Source: Orbilia blumenaviensis (Eukaryota; Ascomycota; Orbiliomycetes; Orbiliales; Orbiliaceae). Taken from it: a stretch of DNA of 64,000 nt. Under the pieces are notes generated by a model that was not told the origin of the DNA, did no database searches, and worked only from the letters and a program-made list of their open reading frames with translations. A program made the translations under genes and the position numbers. Location of the stretch: positions 744,001-808,000 of the forward strand of contig JAVHNS010000014.1 in assembly GCA_036872755.1 (NCBI GenBank), given 5' to 3'. Numbering within the stretch: the stretch's first letter is position 1; the number at the start of each line of letters is the position of its first letter. Positions 23,051 to 34,527 of this stretch are shown here, one piece after another.

Positions 23051-25299
23051 TCTGTATCATAATACATACATCGGTGAGCCTTGAAATCGAATGATGTTAT
23101 TATATGTACGATACCCCACAGTGCATACATGGTTTGTGCCCCCCCAGCCAATCCGACCAGCTAGCTGACGCTGCAGCCCACGGGTTCCAGCCAACCCTGG
23201 TCAGACACGACCCAGGCATTCGCTGTCAGGCTCGATCTGATTTTTCTGTTCGTTCGTGAATAAAAACAAACAAATCATAAAAAGATTTTTTTTTGGGGGG
23301 GGGGGTTAACTGTATGTACTTTTTCGCCTTGGGGTTTTTTTTGGGGGAGGAAAAAACCGTTTACTTGGAACCGAAATTAGACCCAGGAGCTGAGTTCCCA
23401 CACACGCTTAATAGCCTCCGGTTGTTCTGGAAGGTGGATAGGAAAAAGTGTGGTCAAGCGACCCGTTGAGGGAAGGAAAATAAGGGACCGAAGAAAATTT
23501 CCTTTGGTTGAAGGAAGCTTTTTTCCCTTTTCTTTGGTAACGGAATGTAATGGTGGGGAGGAGCTATTAAGCTAGCTCAGATCTGCCAGCCGTGGAAAGA
23601 AAAAAAAAAACAATGGGGTGTCAGTTTTTTATGGAGGCGACGGACGAGGCAGAGCTTTTGAGGGCAGATGTTTCAGTGTCGTGAGGTGTCCATCTGCGTA
23701 GCTCGTCGAGCACCAGTTCACCCGCACCGGCTGATGAGTTCACCGAGCTTCAGACACACACCCCTCCTCTAGCTCAGTTCAGTTCAGGAAATGTGATTGG
23801 TATTACAAAGTGGCCCTCCTCACACCCCATTGCATTGCCCTCTTCTTCTTCTTCTCTTTTTTTCAGGCACAAATATTGATGGATGTGCAGATATGTATGT
23901 ACGTATTTATGTACGAGGATGAGGTACATCCATACTTACATGGGGACACGTTGGACAGGTGATATACTTTTGTATTTGATTCCGGACATTCCAATGGCTG
24001 GGTTTTGTTATTTTTTATTTTTATTTTCCGCCCCCAAAGCAGTGGTGACACAGAGATGGCAGATATAGCTTCTCGAATTGAACAATAGGGTTGTTGTTGT
24101 TGTTGATTCGGATTCAGGGCGACAGGACAGGACAGGCCTACATACATACATACACATATGTAGGACCAGGATGGGGGCATTGTTTACAAAAGCGACCTAG
24201 TGTCGACCGTGTTCAGCAAGAGGGAGAAGGAGGAGAAGAAGAAGGAGGGAAAACAGAAACAGAGGGAGAAAAAAGAGGAGCCGTCGAGCGACGGAAGAGC
24301 CTGCTGGCGGAAGCTGTCCCATGTGCATGTATATGCATGCATGCAGCCATTAATATCCATCCCGTAACTTTAGCTAACCTTTCTGCTTGGTAGCTACTGC
24401 ACCATATGTTATATTACATATACTAATGGAAGAGTAGTTTAGTCCGAACCAGTCTCCTCGTCGAGAGATTTCGATTCTAGCGCAAGGCAGGCAAGGCAAG
24501 GCAAGCTTAATTTATATTGGGGTGAAATGTAAACAGGTTCTTTCTCCTTACATGCACATACACATATATTACACATACCTGCCTGCCTACCTACCTACAT
24601 ATTTATACACACAGTACGGTGGTGGTGGAGTACAGCTGTTTATATACCCGTCACTCTCCTTTTCTGTTATCTTCTGAGGTTTCCGTCCCCCCCGCTCCTC
24701 CATCCAACTTCTTTTTCTTCTTTTTCTTTTACTTCTTCATCGATCGTCGCCATCCGGACTGGCCACTGCTCGCTGAGGTTGTTTGTACCCGTCCAAGGGT
24801 TTTTTTATTCCACGTCAATAAAACGTCAAATTAATAAAAAACGTCAATGACAACAAAACCGTCAATGACAGCGTGGTAAACGTTGACATTCCGCGATTCG
24901 ATCGCTCGCCCGCCCTTAGCTGGCGTTCTATCCGAAACAATAAAAAAAAGAAAAAAGAGAAAAGCGTATATGTAAGTTGAGAGAGAAATCAGCAAGCACA
25001 CACACACACACAAGAACGAGAAACGAGAGTGGGAAAAGAAAGAAAGAATCGAGGCATGGGTTAAATTGCGGTCTCTGTTCCGTTGGAAATTCTCCTGCCC
25101 ATGCGCGAATGTTAATAATAACCAACATCTCCAATCCCTGGTGAGGAAAGAAACAGTACTAGTAAACGGATCCAGAAAGAGAAATAGCCAAAAGCCTCAA
25201 ATTCTGTTCCCGGATCCCCCCCCTTTCTCGGACAAAAAAAAAAGAAGTTCGTTTCTTTCTACTATGCTTCTTTCCCGCTTTCGATCTTGATTCATTTTT

Positions 25300-27190
25300 A
25301 GTATTTTTATTTTTTATTTTATTATTTTTTTTTACTTTTATTTTTATTTTAGTTCCTTTCCTGTCCCTTTCCCTCTCACTCTTTTCTCCCACCCCCCCTC
25401 CTCTCTCTCCCCTCTCCCCGCAATCGCCCAATTCCCCACCCCGAGAGAAAGTGCAAGAACGAGAGTGTGAATGAGTGGATGTGTGAACGTGTGAGAGTTG
25501 ATTGAGAGAAACAGAAAAGAGAAAAGAGAAAGATCTGAATACGAGAGAGCGCGGAAAGTTGATGGTTGGATTTCCAATTGGAACTCACGGCCTTTTTCTT
25601 TCGTCGACAGGAATTCTATCACTGCGCATCGGTATAGGTAGTTTATACTGGATCTAGAGTGCTTTACTGGCTTAACAGCATAGTACAGTACGGTATCCAG
25701 TAGTTGCTATTTCCTGGTTTAGAAAGAAAGAAGGTTGAGGTTCCATTTCGACTGCTCTCTCTCTCCTTTGGATCGCATCCAGTATATTACCTAGGTAGTA
25801 TTACTGCTGGTGTATCTCTCTCTCTCTTTCTCTTTTCATACTATTCTTCTTCTCGTCTTCTTCATCTTCAACTTCTTCTACCTCTTCTTCTTCTTCTCTT
25901 TTCTTTCTTTCTATCCTACACTCCCTTCCTCTTTTTTAATATCTCTTTTGTATCTTTTATCTCTTCCTGTATTATACTTTCTTGTTATTCTTGTTATTCT
26001 CCAAGTTCACGTCGCTCCTTTGTACCCTTGTTATTTTCGTCCATTCACTCCAGTCGCTCATTTTTCGCAACGTCTTGCAACATCATCCATCAGCTTTCAT
26101 CGTTATCACTATCAAAAAGTATCCAGGCATCGATCTCTAACCACCAAAAGTATATATACATCTACAGTTTACGGGCCAGCTTTTCTCAATCCCATCGATC
26201 CTTCAAAACCTGCCGATATATATATACATACACACTCTACCATCATAACGACTAATTAATTTTTTCTTTCTATTCTTCTTCTTTCCCTTCGAAACCCTTT
26301 TTTTGTTCTCTTTCAAATTCAGCAGCAGCACGCGACTACTATACAATACTTCATTTCATTTTACCCGCCGGGCTCGACTTTTCCTCCATTCCTTTCACCG
26401 CACAGTTTGTCCGAGAACTGGCGCCCTTCCTCCCCCCAAGAAATTCGAAGCGCACGGCCCATCACCACTTTTTTTTTGATCTTATTCTTATTCTTATTCT
26501 TATTCTTTACGATTTGATTGATTGAATTGATTGATTTCTCTTCCGTCTCTTACAGTACAGTGCAGTCCTTCTCACGAACGAAAAGTAAAAAGATTCGACT
26601 CCTCGACATTTTTTGTTTCGCGCGTTCCCCCGTCCATCCATCTTTCTCGGTGTACCCTGTCTCTGCTTCAACGCGGCCGATTCCTCGACGACCGACTTTT
26701 TTCTTTTTTAATCTTAATCCCTCTCCTCTTCTCTCGTCTCTCGTCTCTCGTCTCTCAACTTCACTCTTTTCTTTCATTCCTCGTCACCCGGGGAATAAAA
26801 AGAAGAAGCAGGAGAAGAAGAAGCAGAAGAATATAGACTCTTACCGGACCTCTTAATCTTACCCTCCCGGTATTCCCAGGAATTTCGATCGCCATCCCAT
26901 CCGGGGGAAAACCGACACTTTCATCTCTAACGCTATCCCTCTCTTCCTTATCTTAACGTAAAGAGACGAGACCGGGTCCTTTTTTTATTTATTTTTTTGT
27001 GTAGGCGACCCAGACAAGAAAGAAGAGACACAGGAACAAACAGGAAAGAGGCAAGCAAGAGCCTGAAACTAGCGAATACCATAGAACCTCCTCTCTCTCT
27101 CTCGCTCTCTTTCTGTCTTTTACCATCTCTACCTCTTTCTCTCCCTCTCTCTCTCTCTCCATCTCCTCTAACGACGAATAAGTAGAAGGG
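25300..27190 (+). promoter_or_regulatory. Long pyrimidine-rich leader/promoter of NUM1-like gene
   Basis: Nearly 1.9 kb dominated by TTTATTTT, CTCTCT and TTCTTC tracts on the plus strand, ending about 70 nt before the start codon. CT-rich tracts near transcription starts are common in filamentous fungi; how much is promoter and how much 5' UTR cannot be told from sequence. Confidence 0.4.
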
Positions 27191-27255
27191 ATACACTAAG
27201 AAAAAGGAGAGATAGAGGAGAAGAAGAGGAGCCATCCAAAAAAAAGGGAGCAATC

Positions 27256-30200
27256 ATGGCCTCCTCCTACGACGACCCCTTCACAACCCCCCGCCGTCCA
27301 CCTCCATCCTCCGTCTCCGACACCCCCCTAACCCGCTCCCAAGCCTCCCGCTCCATCGCAAACCAGATCGAACACACCACAAAACACCTCGACCTGGTCG
27401 ACGATGTCGGCGAGAAACTGCGCGCCACAAAAAAACGGTTGATGGAACGTCTCCGTGAAGTCGAAGAATCCAAAGGTGACGAATTATCGCCGGACCTAAG
27501 ACAGCAGCTGGAAGACCTTCAGCGCGAATACGATGATGTTGGAAAGGAAAGCGCAAGGGCTTTCTCCGCCAGCGCTTCGAAATCGGCATACATGGCCAGT
27601 GCGTATGATTCGACTCCATCAAAGGATCCAAACCATCTGGGGGTATGTTGCCTGAAAAACTCAAAAAAAACTCTACAATCTTAAGTTTCCTGAATTATAA
27701 AATAAACAGCCTTGAAAATTCGTGGAGTTTCGTTAAACCACGTGCTTTCGCGCAACTTTTTTTTTTGTTATCCGTTATTTAAGTTCTAAAGGAAATCTAA
27801 TTCTAACCCACGTTTTTTCCACAAACTCTCCTACAGATCCCGGACTCACCATCCTTCAGCATATCAACCTCCCCAGGCGGCGGAAAGACCCCCTCCTCCC
27901 GAAAACAGCGAAACCAACCAAACCGCCTCCAAGACATCCAATTCGCAACCGACATCGGCCACAACCTCATCGTAACCGTCCGCCAGCTCCAAAATCTCCT
28001 CAATGAACGCGATGAAAAGATCAAGCTCATCGAGAACGAGAAGTCAAAACTCGAATTCACAACCGAGCAGCAGGAAAGCCGGCTGAAGGCCCTCGATGAA
28101 TCCGAACAACGCTACAAGGAGGAAAACTGGAATCTGGAACTGAGCCTGCAGGACCTACGTGCCGCCGCTAACGCCTCCAAAGATGCCGAAACAAAGTTGA
28201 CGAACCAGATCAACGCCGTCACGGCTGAAAAGGAGATGCTGGCGAAGGAAATGTACGAAGTGAAACAGGCTCACGCGAAGGAAATCGAAGCCTCGAATTC
28301 CAGCCACAAAGTGACAGAGACCGAACTCGCGAGCATGAAGCGCACGACCACAATCGCAAACATGGAACGGGACGCCTTGAAGCGTAAAATCGAGGAACTT
28401 TCTTCGGAGCTCGAGGAGAGCCAGAAAGACCGTGCCAGACTACGCGCCGAGGAATACCAAAGCGAGAACGCCTCAGAACTCAGCGCTCAGGATGCCAAAC
28501 AAGACAACGATACACCGGAAGACTCCCCGCCTCCGTCTCCAAACAAGGCCACCCCTCGCCATGCCATGCTTGAATCCGAAACCCTCAAGAGCAGTCTCCA
28601 CCACGCCCATCGTATGATCACATCTTTAAAATCCACCATTCACCGCGAGAAGACCGAAAAGTCCGAACTCCGCCGAATGCTCCAAGATGCCCGCGATGAC
28701 CTCGAACAAGCCCGTCTCGAACGCGCGAGCAACACCAGCGGCAGCACCCGTCGCAAGAAGACCGACGACGCCAAAGTCAAGAAACCGCTCCGACCGCCAA
28801 TCAAGATGGGTGACAACCGCAAGACTCGCACCGATGTAACCATGATCATGGACGACGACTGGGAAGACCAAATCTCAGTTGTTGCCCCGGATGAAAGCGA
28901 CAGATTCGACACCGCAGCCGAAACATCATTCGAAACCGCAAATGAAGCCGATACAACGGATGCCTTCCAAACCGGCGCCGAAAGTATGGCCGAATCAACC
29001 GGTGAAGATACCGAAACCGACACTCCATTCGCAACCCCGGGACCAAACGGCGACTTCCTCAAACCAATCTCTAAGCCAAACTTTGGTTCAAGACCAGGTA
29101 GCGACCGTGGTTCCCAACGGGGTAGCAACCGTGGCAGCGTCCGCAGCAGAATCGAAGTTCCAATCCAAAGCGACGAAAGCGACGAAGACGCCTTCGGCAC
29201 CATCAGAGGCATGTCTCAACCTCAAAAGCTTAAGTTGCGAATCAACAGAGGCGGCAGACGAGGCGTCAACGATGGTGTCTTCATGAACCACAGAGGCTCG
29301 ATCGATAGCGTGGAGAGCACCCCACCTTCAGCGATTCTACCGAACAACAGATCGTTGTTCGCAGAACTTGGAGGTGGTCCCGGTGGTACCTCTAGCGTTG
29401 AGGGGACGCCGCAAAGCGCTGTTACTAAGGCTAGCAGGAGCTTGTTCGCGGAGCTCGGGGATATGGGGTCTGATAATAGTGATGATGACCTCGTGGAGCC
29501 GCAATCTGCTACTCTTGAGCCTTCGAAACGGGATCGCGTTACTTATGCTGAGGTTGGAATCATGACTGAGCCGATGGAGGAGAAGATCAAGGAGGTTGAA
29601 AAGATCGTTACGGTCCCGGTTCCAACTCCATTTGAGGTTGAAAAGATCGTTGAGGTGGAAAAGATCGTCGAGGTTCCAATTGAGAAGATCGTCGAGGTTC
29701 CAGTGGAAAAGATTGTTGAGGTTCCAGTGGAAAAAATCGTCGAGGTTCCAGTTGAGAAGGTCGTTCAGATTCCAGTCGAAATGATTGTGGAGCGGGTGGT
29801 CGAGAAGATGGTCGAGGTTCCAAAGGAGGTGATTGTGGAGAAAGTGATCGAGAAGCCAGTTGAGGTCTTCGTTGACCGGCCTGTCGAGGTTATAGTCGAA
29901 AAGCCGGTTGAGGTGGAGAAGATCGTGACTGTGGAAAAGATTGTGGAGGTACCCGTTGAAGTCGAGAAGATTGTGACTGTGGAGGTGCCTGTGGAGAAGA
30001 TTGTTGAGGTTGAAAAGATCGTAGAGAAGGAAGTGCCCGTCGAGAAGATCGTTGAGGTTGAAAAGATCGTGACGGTCGAGGTGCCTGTGGAGAAGATCGT
30101 TGAAGTTGAGAGGATTGTGGAGAAGGTGGTCCCCTTCGAGACTATCATCACCAAGGAAGTTCCTGTCGAAATCACGGTCGAAAAGATTGTCGAAAGGGAA

Positions 30201-32986
30201 GTACCTGTTGAGAAGATTGTTGAAAAGATCGTCGAAGTCCCAGTCGAGGTCATCAAGGAAGTTCAAGTTGAAGTTGAAAAACTTGTAGAAGTTCCTGTTG
30301 AAAAGATCGTTGACCGGGAAGTTGAGAAGATCGTTGAAAGGGAAGTGGAGAAGATCGTGACGGTAGAGGTGCCCGTGGAGAAGATTGTGGAGGTTGAGAA
30401 GATCGTGGAGAAGGAAGTGCCCGTTGAGATCATTAAGGAAGTACCTGTCGAAATCGTTGTCGAGAAGATCGTCGAGAAGGAGGTCCCCGTTGATAGAATC
30501 GTTGATAGGGAAGTTCCTGTTGAGAAGATCGTCGAGAGACGAGTCGAGGTTCCTATTGAAGTCATCGTGGAGAAGATTGTGGAGAAGGAAGTTCAAGTCG
30601 ACAAGATCGTTGAAGTCGAGAAGTTGGTCGAGGTACCCGTCGAAAAGATCGTCGAAGTTGAAAAGATCGTTGAAAAGGTCGTCGAAGTCGAGAAGATCGT
30701 TGAGGTACCTGTTGAAGTTGAGAAGATCGTGGAGAAAGAGGTCCTGGTCGATAAGATTGTTGAAGTCGAGAAGATCGTCGAGAAGATCGTGGAGGTTCCG
30801 GTTGAAAAGATCGTTGAACGGGTCGTTGAAGTTCCGGTCGAAGTCGAAAAGAGAATCGAAATCCCCAAGATCGTCGAGACGAGGGTTGAGGTTCCGGTTG
30901 AGAGGATTGTGGAGGTTGAGAAGATTGTCGAGGTCCCAGTCGAGGTCGTCGTTGAGAAGGTCGTCGAAAAGATCGTCGAGGTACCAGTTGAACGCACGGT
31001 CGAGGTCGAAAAGATCGTCGAGAAAATTGTCGAGGTTCCGGTCGAACGTATCGTCGAGGTCCCAGTCGAGGTCGAAAAGATCGTCGAAGTCGAAAAAATC
31101 GTCGAGGTTCCAGTTGAGGTCGAAAAGATCGTCGAAGTCGAGAAAATCGTCGAGGTCCCAGTCGAAGTTGAAAAGGTTGTCGAGGTCGAGAAAATCGTCG
31201 AAGTGCCAGTGGAGAAGATCGTGGAGCGCATCGTCGAAGTCGAGAGGCCCACTCAATCTAGAGACCAGGCTGTGGCAAGTGGCATCGCAGGCATGGGCCT
31301 CGGTGCTGCCGCTGTCGCCGCTGCCCGCAAGGGACCCCAGATCGCTACCGACGAAACCGCAACCACCAGCCCGACAAATGGCCAACCGAACGGCAAGATT
31401 CCACTGCGCGAGATCTCCGACAACCGGGGCGTTGGATTGGAGCCCTTGTCCGAAACCCATGGAGAGGAGAACCAAGCCAAAGGCAAGCGTGTTATGCTCG
31501 AGACTTACCGACCCACAAGCGCCGGCAGTGTACGATCTCGTGGCGTTTCCATTGATGGTGGTCTTGCCGCCGCTGCGTCTATCCGCAGGCCTGGCAGCTC
31601 GACCAGCATTAGAACACTCCAAATCGCTCCACCACTCCCATTCAATGCCGACGAAAAGATTGCAGCCCATAGGAGCAGCAGCGCCATGGGTCCCCCAATG
31701 GCTCCAGCTTCTGCGTCCCGCAACAGTCTCAGATATATGGCGCCAACTCTCAGCCCTGTGTCTACTCGCACTGGCGATATTAATGTTACTCCTAAGCCGA
31801 GACAGCTGTCTGGTCGCTCTATGGACTTCAATCGCAGCAATGTTTCTTCGCCGGTCCCGACTAGACGGTCCAGCGTTTCCTCGTTCGCTTCGGATCTTGA
31901 CGAACGCTTCCAAATGCAACGAAATCCACTGCCAGGCATCGGACGTGCTGGTGACCAAACTAACGATCCTCGTTTGATTCAAGCCATTACACAAACGATG
32001 ATTGGTGAGTACATGTGGAAGTATACGCGAAACGTTGGCCGGACTAGTCTTTCGAACAACCGTCACAGACGCTTCTTCTGGGTCCACCCGTACACCAAGA
32101 CCTTGTACTGGAGCGACCACGACCCATCTACTTCAAGCACTCAAGCTAATGCCAAGAGTGTGAGTATCGAGGGTCTCAAGGTCGTAACAGACGATAATCC
32201 TTCCCCGCCTGGGCTCCATAGGAAGAGCTTGATAGTTTTGGCACCTGGTGGAAAGATGATCAAATTTACCGCTCCCACCGGGCAGCGCCACGAGACTTGG
32301 TTGAACGCGCTGTCTTATCTCATGGAGAAGAGCATGCAGGCTTTCGATGAAGATATCGACGAGACTTCCGCCACCATGACGAATGAAGACACTCGGGAAT
32401 TCGACCCAATGTATTCCGCCAATGCTCGCCAGGCTCCTTCGCTATCCTCTTACAACAGCAGAACCACCCAGGCATCTCCTACGCCGACGAGGCCGACAAT
32501 TGCCAAGAGACATGTATCGCAAGCTTCGCAGCAGACTATTCACACACAGGGATCGATGTCGAGACTGAGTAGCATTTTCCGCTCTGCCGCGCCATTTGGT
32601 AGCCTGAGAGGTAGCCGAAGTGCGAGCCGTGCGACCTTCCACTCGATCTACGATGCTAGCGAGGTTAACGATAGCGCCGAGGACCTGCGCCAGGAGTACG
32701 AGAGGCAAGACCGTGAGAGGGAGAGGTTGGAAAATGTTCGAGAGTGTTGTGATGGTAAGCATTGTCTCCCATTAACTTCAAAGGGAGAATCGAGTCGCTA
32801 ATGTGCACACTTCCAGGTGCCCACGACGTCAGTTCTCTGCCTAGAAGGCCGCACGCCCGTCGCAGCAGCCAAAGTCAGCGACATTCTCATCATCACAACC
32901 ACAACCACGTCTCACCGACCTCTCAGACCCAGCCATCGTCGCCAGAGGCTCCACGCGCTACGGTCGCCACAGTCTCGTCTTCGTAA
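27256..32986 (+). CDS. apsA: Num1/ApsA-like cortical anchor with PH domain
   Basis: Predicted homologue of yeast Num1, Aspergillus ApsA and fission yeast Mcp5, which sit at the cell cortex, capture dynein and mitochondria and so position nuclei. Three exons: 27256-27642, 27837-32754, 32817-32986, totalling 1824 codons. Residues about 30-105 and 160-390 are charged coiled coil (IANQIEHTTKHLDLVDDVGE, VRQLQNLLNERDEKIKLIEN). A disordered acidic/basic region follows. Residues about 712-1268 form one continuous array of EKIVEVPV-type repeats. The PH domain is at about 1518-1630 (YMWKYTRN, RRFFWVHPYTKTLYWS, then ETWLNALSYLME), as in the Mcp5 PH subfamily that binds cortical phosphoinositide. The last exon is His/Ser-rich. 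The start codon is the first ATG after the CT-rich leader. Length and order fit ApsA-type proteins. Confidence 0.92.
29580..31255 (+). repeat. EKIVEVPV coding repeat array
   Basis: About 1.67 kb encoding some 557 residues of short modules, mostly EKIVEVPV (24 nt) mixed with EKIVEV and EKIVERxVEVPV variants. The DNA repeats GAGAAGATCGTCGAGGT-like units, with wobble changes. The array is unbroken in frame +. Because the units lack stops in most frames, long antisense and alternative-frame ORFs (for example minus 29337-32120) appear as by-products. Confidence 0.95.
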
Positions 32987-34527
32987 AAGAAAAAAAATAA
33001 CCTCTTTCTTCTCATCTTTGAATGCCCTCGATTAATGTCACGATTTTCTGTTTTTCGTCATTGCATGCCTCTACTTTTTTTTTTTTTATCATGGGACCTT
33101 TCGCTGTACATTTTTTCTGATGCTCCTTTCTTTGCGCTCTCCTACAATCATCTACTGGTTTTGTAATCGCTCTTCTACATCATTATCGTCGCCCTCCCAC
33201 ATTGACATTCACACCGACTCCTCAGCATAGCTTGACATGATTGTAATCAGTTTTTCTTTTCCTTTTTTTTTCTTTTTGTTTCTAATTGGCAAAGAAAGAG
33301 AAAAGAGAAAAAAATCTATTAACTTTTTTTTATCATCATCATTAATTTCCTTTGTACACTATTTTAGCTAAACCCGGAAGTATCATTCTCCTCCTCTCCA
33401 CCGCACATCATCATCATCATCATCACCATCACTACCGCACTTGTTGATAATACCTGTTACGGCATCATCCGCGTTCCTTCCTTTTTCCTTGTGTTTTCAT
33501 TTTTTTCTTGTTACTGTTGTTGCACCTCGCACATCTGCGCTCTTTTATCTATATCTGTTATCTTGGAGTTTTTTTAGGGTAGAATGGGAAACTTAAGTAT
33601 CTTCTTTTCTTTCCCACCTCTTTATCTCTCCGTTTTTGCTATTTTTCTTTTTTTTTCCTTTCGGTTTACTGTTCATTCATCGTCTTTCCCTTGTTAAGAA
33701 TTTTTAGTATTTTACTATAGCTTTTTTTATAGCTTGATAAAAAAACCCACACACACACACACAATTTCACGCATGCACGCACGCACATATACCCTCTCTC
33801 TCACCCCCTCTGGAATATACTATAAGACATGAAATACCTCTTACTCCTTACTACTACTCCTCCATCATCATCGACCAGTATATCCATTTTTTTTACGAAT
33901 TAAAGCAAGCCATACACTATACTATCTACTTTTTTATATACACCCATACGTTGCAATCTGTGATCATGCACTGTGCGGATACCTTGACGTTTTGCAATTG
34001 ATTACCATCTTTTTTTTGCTGAAAGACTGTGTGCGTATATTGGATTTTAAAAATCGTTTTTGTCTTTAGTTATTCACCGCCCTTTTTTTTAAAAATTTTT
34101 TTATGATATTATATGAAAGAATGAGTGAGTGATGTTATGTACGTATGGCCCGTTTTGAAGATTGACGTTTATATGATATCTAGCTGGTTCTAGGATGGAA
34201 AATATTAGTTTTATTTTCGCAATTAGAGATTCATGTTTGATTTGTGTCAGTTTAATTGAGCTTTAATATAGAGTCTTTTTTTTTCTTTTCTTATTCTATA
34301 GATCAAGATTTAAGTAGCTATCAGCAGTTATAAGCAACTGTGTGTGTGGTGTGATGAATTGAAGTGATAGATTGATATATTTCTTGTATACGCCGCCCTT
34401 CCCTCCAAAATCAAAACCGCAAAATCTAGAAAAATCTAAAATGAGAGAAGATATATATATATATATATATATATAACATACTACCCCAAGCAAAAATGTG
34501 TCTAAAAGAGAGTTAAAAAATGCTCAA
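32987..34527. other. Convergent intergenic region, T-rich
   Basis: 3' UTR of the NUM1-like gene and 3' flank of the TcdA-like gene. T-rich DNA with TCATCA and CA repeats and a TA array at 34450-34475. No gene is recognised. Confidence 0.5.
34450..34475. repeat. (AT)n repeat
   Basis: About 13 AT units, 50 nt beyond the stop codon of the TcdA-like gene. Confidence 0.9.

Larger units (their letters stand above)
22572..27255. other. 4.7-kb divergent intergenic region upstream of NUM1-like gene
   Basis: Lies between divergent CWC24 (-) and the Num1-like gene (+). No conserved coding exon is recognised. It contains TA repeats just upstream of CWC24 (22575-22590), a CTAT repeat (23023-23050), a purine-rich tract (24215-24300) and, from about 25300 to 27190, extended CT-rich and T-rich tracts typical of promoters and leaders of strongly regulated fungal genes. 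The many short open frames here are low-complexity translations of these tracts. Confidence 0.5.

Noticed and set aside
30385..31977. 530-codon alternative-frame open stretch inside the NUM1-like gene
   Set aside because: Ser/Arg-rich shadow of the repeat array; the true frame carries the PH domain and coiled coil.
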